64,000 nt of DNA from Chitinispirillales bacterium ANBcel5 (GTDB lineage: Bacteria; Fibrobacterota; Chitinivibrionia; Chitinivibrionales; Chitinispirillaceae). The stretch lies in contig JARUKZ010000006.1 in NCBI GenBank assembly GCA_029688955.1, forward strand, positions 1 through 64,000. Direction: 5' to 3'. This document shows, piece after piece, positions 17,459-25,519 of this stretch; positions within the stretch are counted from its first letter, which is position 1, and the number at the start of each line of letters is the position of its first letter. The notes under the pieces were generated by a model. That model did not search any database and had not been told where the DNA came from. It saw only the letters and a list, made by a program, of their open reading frames with translations. The translations under genes and the position numbers were made by a program.

Positions 17459-18193
17459 TTAATCCACATATGGGCCATTATGATAAATGGGCTCCCTATG
17501 TGGTTTTCCTGTCAGGAATAGAAAACCGGATGAATCAACAGCTTTAAATATATCTCCAGGGGAGAGTTTAAGTGTTATACCCTGCCCAGAACCACACTCT
17601 AAGCCTTTGCACAACACTTTACCTCTATAAACGTATATAAAGGAACTAAACTGAGGATGAAAAAGAGGGCTATAACTATAGCCTGCTCTAAGCCTGATAT
17701 CAAAGTAAGAAACGGTAGTATTCACTTTCAGCGGTGATTTATCCCCAATGACCGTTCTTACGGTGCCACCAGGCACTTCAAAAACAGTAAGATTCCCCTT
17801 ATCGACCTGCTGATAAGAGGGTTCTATGTGTTTTAGGCGTTTGGGAAGATTAAGCCACAGCTGTATACCATGACACACAGAAACACCCCTCCCGGGCATC
17901 TCAGAGTGAAGTATCCCCCTTCCGGCGGTAAATCTCTGTACTCCTTCTTGCCCCACTTCGGTATCATTGCCCAGAGTATCTTTGTGCCTAAATGATCCCT
18001 CGAGCATATAGGTTATTGCTTCAAAACCTCTGTGTGGATGTTCAGGAAAACCGGCAAAAGGATCTACAAAAAACTCATCAAAAAGAACAAAGGGATCAAA
18101 ATCCCTGATTTTGCTTGAAGGAAACAAACGTTTTACCCTTGCCCCTTCTCCTTCAGCAATTATTTCTGCAGAGAGTAGAACAGATGTTTCCAT
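17459..18193 (-). CDS. Pirin-family cupin protein
   Basis: A 244-residue pirin. The N-terminal cupin has HPHRGFEAITYMLEG and a later HSEMPG, which supply the metal-binding His/Glu residues, and VLFDEFF precedes them. The C-terminal cupin (about 150-235) is degenerate as usual. Bacterial pirins bind Fe and some have quercetinase activity; others modulate metabolism. Position next to two NAD(P)-binding NmrA-like proteins on the same strand suggests a stress or quinone/flavonoid unit, but that is inference. Confidence 0.88.
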   Translation of the reverse strand: METSVLLSAEIIAEGEGARVKRLFPSSKIRDFDPFVLFDEFFVDPFAGFPEHPHRGFEAITYMLEGSFRHKDTLGNDTEVGQEGVQRFTAGRGILHSEMPGRGVSVCHGIQLWLNLPKRLKHIEPSYQQVDKGNLTVFEVPGGTVRTVIGDKSPLKVNTTVSYFDIRLRAGYSYSPLFHPQFSSFIYVYRGKVLCKGLECGSGQGITLKLSPGDIFKAVDSSGFLFLTGKPHREPIYHNGPYVD

Positions 18194-18226
18194 ATTATTT
18201 CGCTCCCTATTGGGTACGTAACTCTC

Positions 18227-19123
18227 TTACCGTAAGAAGGTGTGGTGTTCCTGCTGTATTATCGCTTTAAAGATATTGCTGTAATCACGCACAAATGCTT
18301 CAAACGTATGAGGCTTTCTTTGAATTATTTTTTCAAAATCTGTTGTAGTTTCACCAAAACGGCCTGAACGCTGCAGCGAGTATAACTCTACAAACCCTTT
18401 TGCAAGCCACTGAGCCATACCTGTACTTTCAAGAACATGGAGAGAGGTTTCTTCAGAGATATCGATATAACTTATGTGATAGCCCACAGCTTTTGTAATC
18501 GTCATAGCAATGTCTTCAGGAGTAAGTGCCTGGGGGCCCGTTAGCTCAAAACGACAGCCCTGGAATTCTTGTGCCCGTAAGATTACCTCGGCACAAAACC
18601 TTGCAACATCGCGCATATCTATATAACTCACAGCAGCATCATCCAAAGGAAGGTAAATAAAACTTCCTGCCGGTTGCACATAACGTACAAAATTTTGCAT
18701 CATTGCATTTGGACGAATAAACGTATAAGCAATGCCAGATTTTTCTATGTAGATTTCAGACTGCTTATGCCACCTGGTAAATTGTATTCCAGGAAAATCA
18801 TCAACCCCCATCATTGATATTTTTACTATATGAGATACCCCCCATAACTGTGCTCTATCGATGATTCTACGAGTAAACTCAACCTGTTCCCTTGCAATAG
18901 GTGTCAAAAGAAAAAGAGTTTCAACTCCTTCAAGCGCCCTGTCGATAGTAGCGAAATCACCGTATTCAAAAGGAACAGTCTGCACACCGGTCATCTTCAC
19001 ATACTCTTCTTTGGCATGCGTATGCACAGCCACTCTTATTTCTCTGTCAGTATGTGCAAGGTATTGTACCACTCTGCGTCCCAGAGGGCTTGTTGCGCCG
19101 GTTATGAATATTCTGCCAGCCAT
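18227..19123 (-). CDS. NmrA-like / atypical SDR NAD(P)-binding protein (copy 1)
   Basis: A 298-residue Rossmann-fold protein of the NmrA/QOR2-like atypical short-chain dehydrogenase group. The glycine-rich TGATSPLGRRVV is at the N-terminus, FLLTPIARE follows at about residue 72, and FIRPNAMMQNF is the family's substrate-side segment. It lacks the YxxxK pair of classic SDRs, so it is either a quinone reductase or a redox-sensing regulator. It is paralogous to the next gene upstream (same motifs RPN-M-QNF, Y-D-I-S-E-E-T), probably by tandem duplication. Confidence 0.83.
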   Translation of the reverse strand: MAGRIFITGATSPLGRRVVQYLAHTDREIRVAVHTHAKEEYVKMTGVQTVPFEYGDFATIDRALEGVETLFLLTPIAREQVEFTRRIIDRAQLWGVSHIVKISMMGVDDFPGIQFTRWHKQSEIYIEKSGIAYTFIRPNAMMQNFVRYVQPAGSFIYLPLDDAAVSYIDMRDVARFCAEVILRAQEFQGCRFELTGPQALTPEDIAMTITKAVGYHISYIDISEETSLHVLESTGMAQWLAKGFVELYSLQRSGRFGETTTDFEKIIQRKPHTFEAFVRDYSNIFKAIIQQEHHTFLR

Positions 19124-19146
19124 TTCACTCCCTCCTTTTCACAAAC

Positions 19147-20034
19147 CTACTCCTCTTCATGCTCGACCAACTCTCTAAACAAATCCGCATTATCTCTTAC
19201 AAAATCCACAAATAAGCCTGCTGCGTTTCCTGTAACTCTCTCATAGTCATGAGTAACTTCAGAAGCTAACCCCACCCGCTGAAAAGCATAGTGCTCAATA
19301 GTGGCATCAATTAATAGTCCATTAATCGCAGAACCTTCTAAAACATGACGAGCGGTCTCTTCGCTTATATCAGCATATTCAACGTGTGTTCCGATAACCT
19401 CAGAAATTAAACTGGTGGTTTGGAACATCGATAACCCCTGAGAACCGGTAAAGGTATAGATATTACCCTTATGAGCCCTGGGAGCAAGAAGAATATCGTA
19501 TGCTGCGGCAGCGAAATCTTTGGCATCAAAGTAACTTACCGCCCCCTTACCAAGGGGTAGATAAATAAGTCCCCCCGTGGGTTGCATACGGGTGAGAAAA
19601 TTTTGCATAAACATATTGGGGCGTAGAATCGTAAAATCCAAACCCGATTCTTTAACTATCTGCTCCGCCTCGTGATGCCAAAGCATATACTTTATTAAAG
19701 GCACCTTATCGGTACCAAACATAGAGAGTCTGACTATGTGAGAAACGCCACTCAGGCGAGCCCGCTCAAGAAAAATCCTCACATACTCCGCCTGCTCAGG
19801 TACAGCCGGCGTGATTAACAGTACAGTTTTTATCCCCTCAAGTGCAGTATCAACCAGTTTTTGATCAGCAAAATCGAAACGGACTGGTTCAATAATCCCA
19901 GGATAGAGACGCTCAAGAGCACCTTTTTGCCGATGAATTGCAGCTCTGACCTTTATGCCCATAGCACCAAAGCGCCTGATCACCTCTAAGCCAGCTACCC
20001 CGGTAGCACCGGTTATAAGAATTTCTGAGCCCAT
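19147..20034 (-). CDS. NmrA-like / atypical SDR NAD(P)-binding protein (copy 2)
   Basis: A 295-residue paralogue of the following gene: TGATGVAGLEVIRRF is the nucleotide loop, LLITPAVPEQAEYVR and ILRPNMFMQNFLTRMQPTGG match copy 1 segment by segment, and YADISEETARHVLE matches YIDISEETSLHVLE. The two genes are 23 bases apart. NmrA-like proteins bind NAD(P) and reduce quinones or act as metabolic sensors. Divergence in the C-terminal half (about residues 215-295) suggests different ligands. First gene of the probable NmrA-NmrA-pirin unit. Confidence 0.83.
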   Translation of the reverse strand: MGSEILITGATGVAGLEVIRRFGAMGIKVRAAIHRQKGALERLYPGIIEPVRFDFADQKLVDTALEGIKTVLLITPAVPEQAEYVRIFLERARLSGVSHIVRLSMFGTDKVPLIKYMLWHHEAEQIVKESGLDFTILRPNMFMQNFLTRMQPTGGLIYLPLGKGAVSYFDAKDFAAAAYDILLAPRAHKGNIYTFTGSQGLSMFQTTSLISEVIGTHVEYADISEETARHVLEGSAINGLLIDATIEHYAFQRVGLASEVTHDYERVTGNAAGLFVDFVRDNADLFRELVEHEEE

Positions 20035-20192
20035 AAATCGTCCCTTTCTTTCATTAAAAGAGAGCGAGTTAATCTTAAGTCTTTTCTCTATAAATAATTA
20101 CGCCCTTTGGCGGTACCATATTTTGAAACAAAAAATAACCCGGCTAAACACTGATACCACGGATTAAGCCTCTTTTACCTGCAGTCCTTAAC

Positions 20193-21029
20193 CTATAGAG
20201 AAGCCCTGATCGTTTCGGCTCCCGAACCCCTATTTCCCATCTCCTCTATATCGTTTATTTTAGGTATATCTTTTAACTTAATACTCAAATCGTACTCTTT
20301 TAAAAAGACATCATCACAGTCCGCAAGAGAATACCTCACATGTTCAGGTATCTGAGGACCTACTAGATAACTCCGAACAGGTTTACCAAAAGCCAGATGT
20401 CTTCTGACCCAGTTTTTATATTTTAGAATCTGACCACTTGAAGCATCAGGATAGTTATCAATTTTCACTTCCACTATAACAAAGGCACCTTCCTTATCTA
20501 CTGCAAGCAGATCAATGGGACCAAATTCTGTCTCATATTCAACACCATCATTGCCAAATATATCGACATAGAGCTGCAGATCTTTTTCTATAAGATCCAG
20601 ATTCTTGGCTAAATAATGGCGCAGATGTGTGCTATCGATATACCCCCCTGCAACCAATGCGTTGTCTTTCTTTGATTCACAGTTCTCCTTAACTTCCCTG
20701 ACAGAAAGTACACCATGTTTGTTTTGTGCAATCTCCCATATGCCATGAATCCTGGTGTCATACAGTTCAAGTTTTCCGGGAGAGGGCCTAAATAGAAAGT
20801 CGATCGCATCACAACAGCGCCTTGGACGTTGGTTTTCCTTATAATGAATTCTCGATTCATGATTTACTGTGCACACGATTATTTGATTAAGGATAGTGTT
20901 AGTATTAGTGCCCGGATAGTGCTTAAGCACCCACTCTTTTACTTCCATATTGGTGGATTTGTTCCCATGCACCTCAATTGCCTCTTTAATCATCTGCCAG
21001 ACAAATGGCTTGGGTTGCTGCTTTTCCAT
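20193..21029 (-). CDS. NucS-like PD-(D/E)XK nuclease with winged-helix-like N-terminus
   Basis: A 278-residue protein. The C-terminal half (about 140-270) is NucS/EndoMS-like (DUF91): FGPIDLLAVD with Asp173, VIVEVKID with Glu187-x-Lys189, and Gln200-x3-Tyr204, a full PD-(D/E)XK + QxxxY site. The N-terminal half (about 5-100), starting FVWQMIKEAIEVHGNKST, looks like a DNA-binding winged helix of the type found on restriction-associated proteins and differs from the N-terminal domain of archaeal NucS. It may cleave branched or modified DNA; a defence or repair role is inference. MutL is also present, so it need not be the main mismatch enzyme. Confidence 0.75.
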   Translation of the reverse strand: MEKQQPKPFVWQMIKEAIEVHGNKSTNMEVKEWVLKHYPGTNTNTILNQIIVCTVNHESRIHYKENQRPRRCCDAIDFLFRPSPGKLELYDTRIHGIWEIAQNKHGVLSVREVKENCESKKDNALVAGGYIDSTHLRHYLAKNLDLIEKDLQLYVDIFGNDGVEYETEFGPIDLLAVDKEGAFVIVEVKIDNYPDASSGQILKYKNWVRRHLAFGKPVRSYLVGPQIPEHVRYSLADCDDVFLKEYDLSIKLKDIPKINDIEEMGNRGSGAETIRASL

Positions 21030-21152
21030 TTTTTTCCTCCACTGTTACATACTGTACGGGTGTCTATATACGCTAAAATTCAAAGTATCTCACTTACCAA
21101 GACTGCAAACTTGAGACCATATGATTCTCTTTTTTCCCATTCCGTTTTGTTA

Positions 21153-21183
21153 CTTTTTGGTGCCCTTTTTGGTGCCCTTTTTG
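21153..21183. repeat. 12-bp tandem repeat, 2.6 copies
   Basis: The unit CTTTTTGGTGCC occurs twice (21153-21176) and is followed by a partial third copy (CTTTTTG). It lies in the divergent intergenic space between the NucS-like gene and the SRPBCC gene. No protein site is known for it; replication slippage is a simple explanation. Confidence 0.7.
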
Positions 21184-21226
21184 CTTTTTATAGTAAGTTA
21201 TTAATCTAAAGCAGCAGGAGAGAACA

Positions 21227-21751
21227 ATGGCTAATCACCAAGAGATTCATTTAGAAAAAAAAATTACCATCCACAGCACCACCAAACATCTCTTTAAAAT
21301 GTGGCGAAATGTGGAAAACTTACCCTATATACTGGATTTTTTGGAAGAGGTTAAAGCGTTGGATGAGAACAGATCAAAATGGAGTCTTCTCACGGTCCAT
21401 AACGAAAGAATTGTGTTTGAAATCGAAATAACCGAAGAGGCGCAAGGTAAATTTATCACCTGGCACTCTCAAAAAAGCACAGATCTGCTACATGAAGGGA
21501 CCGTTTCGTTTTCAAGCACAGCAGAGCCAAGAACAACCCAACTTGAGCTATCCTTACACTTCTACTTTCCCCCCATGGAAGAGAGTCGATCAGAGATGCT
21601 GGGTGAAAACTTAGAAGCACGGATTGAAGAAGATCTGCAACGATTTAAAGTTGCAATCCAGGCAAATCAGTTCCCTAAAAAAAGAGAGGGAACGAGCAGA
21701 TATGAAAATCTGCCCGATTCAGTGCGAACAAAAAGAAGGGAGTTTTTATAG
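21227..21751 (+). CDS. SRPBCC / START-like (cyclase-dehydrase) protein
   Basis: A 174-residue protein with the SRPBCC signature: an early strand KKITIHSTTKHLFKMWRNVENLPYIL, then alternating strands (RIVFEIEITEEAQG, FITWHSQ) and a long C-terminal helix (LGENLEARIEEDLQRFKVAI). Such proteins hold hydrophobic ligands, as in COQ10-like and polyketide-cyclase families. The C-terminal tail is basic and polar. GGAG precedes the ATG by about 8 bases. Its stop is 8 bases from the convergent lipocalin gene. Ligand unknown. Confidence 0.78.
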   Translation: MANHQEIHLEKKITIHSTTKHLFKMWRNVENLPYILDFLEEVKALDENRSKWSLLTVHNERIVFEIEITEEAQGKFITWHSQKSTDLLHEGTVSFSSTAEPRTTQLELSLHFYFPPMEESRSEMLGENLEARIEEDLQRFKVAIQANQFPKKREGTSRYENLPDSVRTKRREFL

Positions 21752-21759
21752 CTTATAAA

Positions 21760-22302
21760 CTACCTGCCGGCAATCGATGCATTTGAAACCTGAGGTACCA
21801 TCTCCAAACGATCGGTTTCAAAACCCAGGGTCTGGGCAGTATTGACCAAGGAATCAAAGGTCTCCTTATCCATTACAGGCTCTCTGCTCAAAATCCACAT
21901 ATATTTTTTGGAATCTCCGCTGACCAGTGCATAAGTATAATTTACTGTGTCAACTTTTATAACATTGTAGTCAACGGTGAAAAATCTAAATACTCTTAGC
22001 TGCATAGCACCCATTTGTGAATCATCGGGTATCGTCACTCTACCACTGAGCCTGGTCTTTCTCCGCCTGCGGGTGGCATTATAGCCCTCAGTTACAAGGC
22101 TATAACGTCCCCTGCCCTCTGGAGTAAACGTACAGGTAACATCCTCGAAACCACGCTGATGTCTGTTGGGAAGACGAGCGATCTCATACCATTTGCCGGA
22201 AAAAGCCTCCATGTCGAGATGTTCAACAGGTTCAATTTCCTCACCATAAGCGCCTATTATAAAAACACCAAGCATCAAAAAGGAAATAACTTTTAAGCGC
22301 AC
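21760..22302 (-). CDS. blc: Blc-type bacterial lipocalin
   Basis: A 180-residue lipocalin. It has a signal peptide (about 1-20, ending GAYGEE) and the lipocalin GxW motif in FSGKWYEIARLPN (about 35-47), then TEGYNATRRRRK and the closing YMWILSREP. Unlike E. coli Blc, the leader shows no lipobox cysteine, so it is probably a soluble periplasmic or secreted form. Blc proteins bind fatty acids or lysophospholipids in the outer envelope. It is monocistronic and convergent with the SRPBCC gene. Confidence 0.88.
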   Translation of the reverse strand: MRLKVISFLMLGVFIIGAYGEEIEPVEHLDMEAFSGKWYEIARLPNRHQRGFEDVTCTFTPEGRGRYSLVTEGYNATRRRRKTRLSGRVTIPDDSQMGAMQLRVFRFFTVDYNVIKVDTVNYTYALVSGDSKKYMWILSREPVMDKETFDSLVNTAQTLGFETDRLEMVPQVSNASIAGR

Positions 22303-22733
22303 ACTGCCCCCTACTTCTCATTTGAGTTGTTTGTAATCATGGTAATTTCACCTCCAATTAATTTGTTGTGTTTTCACTACGCAGTGGTCTAAGCAATATT
22401 CTTTAGAGAAGCTAAACATACCAGTTTTGTTTGAAACTGTTTTAACTAATCTACTCCTTTTTCAAAAAAACCTTATACTCCCTGTATTTCAGTAATACCA
22501 GCCAGAAACAGCCAAACAAAGCTGCCACACCGAGCAAAAGCTAAATTCAGCTCAGATATTCCATAACTCTAATGAATAAATCCCCTATATCACTACCCCC
22601 TCACCCGGAAATATAGTTTTACTGTTTTTTAACAAAGCTTCAAAAATACCTTATAACTATTTGTTATTCATAATGTTACGATGCTATTTTTAATTATCAC
22701 CGTATACCCAACAGTTAACCTTAGGAATAAAGT
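22303..22733. other. 431-bp gene-free stretch between divergent genes
   Basis: This stretch holds the promoters of the lipocalin (minus) and the C39-like lipoprotein (plus). A hydrophobic minus-strand frame near 22447-22530 encodes about 28 residues rich in Leu/Val/Phe but follows a stop codon and has no ATG, so I do not call it. AGGA precedes the C39-like start. I see no clear terminator or repeat. Confidence 0.6.
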
Positions 22734-23651
22734 ATGATAAAAATCACAGGACTCTCTATTCTGAGTATTTTTGCGCTTTTTATTGCTTGCAACGGCTCCC
22801 CGGTCACTAACCACTATTCAGTAGGCCCCGCTGCAGATTCCATATCAAAAAGCCATAACCGAGTTGCTTTATCAAACACTTCTGTTCCCTCTATTTTTAC
22901 CGACATTATCGATTCATTCCCCAATTACTATCAAAGAGACCGTGCTTTTGGTGGTTTTGAGTACAGGGGGAGAGTTTATTGCGGTCCGGTATCAGTTTCA
23001 AATGCTTTTATGCGGTTGATAAATAATGGTCACTATCAACTTTTTCCAAGAACAAGTGACGTTGAACATGATCAGCATCAGCTTATAACCCTACTGGGTT
23101 CCTCTGAGTATTTCAATACCCGAAATCGTGGTACCAGTCCTCACACTTTAACTAAGGGGTTAGAGAAGTTTTTTAAGGATCGGGGAATAGATGAGGCAAA
23201 GATCGTTTATCATGGATGGAGAAAAGTGCCACAGCGCTTTTCAGCAACTGGTGTACAAGTCCCACACTTAAATGACTTAAAAGAAGCCCTCTATACTATG
23301 GACGGAGTACTACTTAATTTTGGTTGGTACAGATATAACCCCCAAAAAAATGAATACGAAAGAACGGGAGGACACTGGGTTACATTCGTTGGCTATGGCC
23401 ATAACGGAATAGATGTTGACCCTTATAGCCTAATCTATCGTGATTCTGAAACCCGAAACCGAATAAACGATTACGTAACGGTTGAAAAAATTGATTCAGG
23501 TACTATCACCGGTAATTTAAATAACCTTCCACACGATGCCAAAGGGTACTATAAGTTTAGAGCAACCAGATCGAGGGTAGGCATAATCGATGGAGCGGTT
23601 GCTTTTAAATTACCTCCTGCTCGAAAACCCATTGCAGGCAACTTTCACTGA
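22734..23651 (+). CDS. C39-like (papain-fold) cysteine-peptidase lipoprotein
   Basis: A 305-residue protein with a lipoprotein leader (ALFIAC, lipid Cys19). The rest fits a C39-like papain fold: the catalytic Cys83 in VYCGPVSVSN, preceded by an oxyanion-type segment, and His214 in GGHWVTFVGYG. A late acidic/polar residue (IYRDSETR) probably completes the triad. Such anchored proteins cleave or bind peptides at the outer membrane, but no ABC exporter or substrate is encoded nearby, so the target is unknown. The intergenic stretches on both sides are long. Confidence 0.75.
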   Translation: MIKITGLSILSIFALFIACNGSPVTNHYSVGPAADSISKSHNRVALSNTSVPSIFTDIIDSFPNYYQRDRAFGGFEYRGRVYCGPVSVSNAFMRLINNGHYQLFPRTSDVEHDQHQLITLLGSSEYFNTRNRGTSPHTLTKGLEKFFKDRGIDEAKIVYHGWRKVPQRFSATGVQVPHLNDLKEALYTMDGVLLNFGWYRYNPQKNEYERTGGHWVTFVGYGHNGIDVDPYSLIYRDSETRNRINDYVTVEKIDSGTITGNLNNLPHDAKGYYKFRATRSRVGIIDGAVAFKLPPARKPIAGNFH

Positions 23652-24378
23652 GCCAAACACGCGATTACCTATTATCAATCCAACACCTGGCCTGGTGATC
23701 AAATATGAAACTTGTGCTGGAAATCATAAGCATTTGATCATCAGTTGCAATTAAATGAATTCCGGGCAGCAATCTTTAAGGGAGTTTTGGCATTCGAAAG
23801 AGTGAATGTTTTACATAAACCAGCTCAAAGCAATTATAGAGAATTCTTTCTGTCGGTATTATGTTATCCAGAGGGAAAATGTGTACAGTCTCTTTGTGAA
23901 GAGGATTCACAACCTAAACTGAAACGGTATCGCTGTTTCAGGTAAAATTTTCAGTTAATTTTGACATTGCTGTATTAGGATTCAACCTATAAAGCTTCTA
24001 ATTTTTTTCTGTGCTGATTAGTTAAACGAAAACTTCGCGTTACCGATCTTTAAACTCGTTTTCTAGTTGAAAGTTATTCAGTAGGTCAGGTTGGGTTGAA
24101 ATTTCAAATCCCTTAGGATATGGTTTAAAAAGCCTGGTACAGTCTTGAGTGGGAATATTAGGGATAGAGTTCCTCCTTGCACCAGCACAAGAAATTATTT
24201 CCAGTCACTGCTATTTTATAATCACAGCCAAATCTCTTCCTCTTGCACTATTCGCTTCCAAACCGTACAATAATAATGCACTTAGCTTCCGTGACTAAGA
24301 ATTATTCCCGTAAATGACTCAAAGGGACACTTTGGAAAGCAGAAAATCCAGTTACACAATACGTTCAGTAGAGATTCC
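23652..24378. other. 727-bp gene-free stretch
   Basis: This is the longest unexplained gap in the window. It contains a 66-codon plus-strand frame (23745-23945) with no ribosome site or recognisable domain, and a 7-bp hairpin near 23920-23942 (CTGAAAC ... GTTTCAG) that may end the upstream transcript. The rest is AT-rich and shows no repeats or RNA gene I can identify. A degraded gene or an untranslated leader are both possible. Confidence 0.5.
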
Positions 24379-25440
24379 ATGAAAAAACTACTTTTACTAT
24401 TCCAGCTTATTCTTTTAGCAAATACTGAAATGTTCAGTGAAGTTCGGGTCTCAGGCATAATAGATACTGATACCAAATGGCGCGCTGAAAATGGTCCCTA
24501 TGTCATTGAAGGAGACATAATAGTCTCTCCACAAGCACGTCTTTCAATTTCACCTGGTACAGAAGTGATTATTTCAACAAAAAACAGATCCCCCTCACCA
24601 ACCCCCTTTGATCGACTTGATTCATCACTTGTTTCAATCAGGGTCTTTGGTGCTTTTAGTTCTGAAGGGAGCAGAGAAGATCCAATAATCTTCACATCTT
24701 CTGAACCTGCTTTTGAAACCTATAACTGGCGCGGGATAATTCTTGAAGACGTAGCCCACCATTTTACCGAAATATCCTTTACAGAGATAAATGGTGCCAC
24801 CACAGCTATTACCGTAAAGAACTCAAGACCACTTATCAGAAATAATATTATTGAAAACAATAATATTGCTATTCACTGTTTACAGGGTGGATCAGCGCGC
24901 ATACAAAATAATGTTTTTTCGCGGAATTTCACAGCAGCAATAAAAGTAGAACTTTCTAACCCTGTAATTGTAAACAACATTATCGCATTTAATAGAAATG
25001 TTGGGATGTGGTGTGATAATATTTCAAAAATCACGTTCGAGCACAATTGTCTCTTTGCAAACAGAGATGTCGATTTCGTTAACTGTGACCCGGAGATGGG
25101 CCTACTCTCAAGAGTTAACCAAAACGGAGACAGTACAGATGCTTTTTACAACCTCTATTCAGACCCAATCTTCTCTGGCACAGCTTCTGAGCGAAGAGCG
25201 ATTGAACTTGATACAGATCTTCCAACAGAGCGGGTAAATATTGTAGATACCACACTAGCCCAAGTGCTTTATGACCAACTCCCAGACTCTGTTCAAATTA
25301 AAAACAGACCGGAAAAATTTAGGAGTCGCTACTCTCTCTCAATATACTCACCCTGTCATAACGCGGGGAAACCACACGAATCATTTAACAATACGGATGG
25401 CACAACAAACACAATAGGAGTACAAGGGGGGCCTAATTAA
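24379..25440 (+). CDS. Secreted right-handed parallel beta-helix protein
   Basis: A 353-residue protein with a signal peptide (about 1-20). The body carries right-handed beta-helix rungs: RPLIRNNIIENNNIAIHC, ARIQNNVFSRNFTAAI, PVIVNNIIAFNRNVGM and NHC/N-x-N turns (about 150-230). The preceding segment GAFSSEGSREDPIIFTSS is the usual capping pattern of extracellular beta-helix carbohydrate-binding or lyase-like proteins. No catalytic signature of pectate lyase is clear, so binding or structural roles are as likely. It stands alone after the long gap. Confidence 0.8.
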   Translation: MKKLLLLFQLILLANTEMFSEVRVSGIIDTDTKWRAENGPYVIEGDIIVSPQARLSISPGTEVIISTKNRSPSPTPFDRLDSSLVSIRVFGAFSSEGSREDPIIFTSSEPAFETYNWRGIILEDVAHHFTEISFTEINGATTAITVKNSRPLIRNNIIENNNIAIHCLQGGSARIQNNVFSRNFTAAIKVELSNPVIVNNIIAFNRNVGMWCDNISKITFEHNCLFANRDVDFVNCDPEMGLLSRVNQNGDSTDAFYNLYSDPIFSGTASERRAIELDTDLPTERVNIVDTTLAQVLYDQLPDSVQIKNRPEKFRSRYSLSIYSPCHNAGKPHESFNNTDGTTNTIGVQGGPN

Positions 25441-25519
25441 AATCTTACCCCGCCACTTACAACTACATAAAAACATCTTACGTTATAAACTACAGCCAGC
25501 TTCAATAACACACAAGCTA

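Noticed and set aside
22447..22530. Hydrophobic minus-strand reading frame
   Set aside because: About 28 residues after a stop codon with no ATG/GTG start; could be a decayed membrane protein but unsupported.
23745..23945. 66-codon plus-strand frame in the 727-bp gap
   Set aside because: No ribosome site, no domain or signal pattern; a hairpin lies inside its end. Possibly a remnant.
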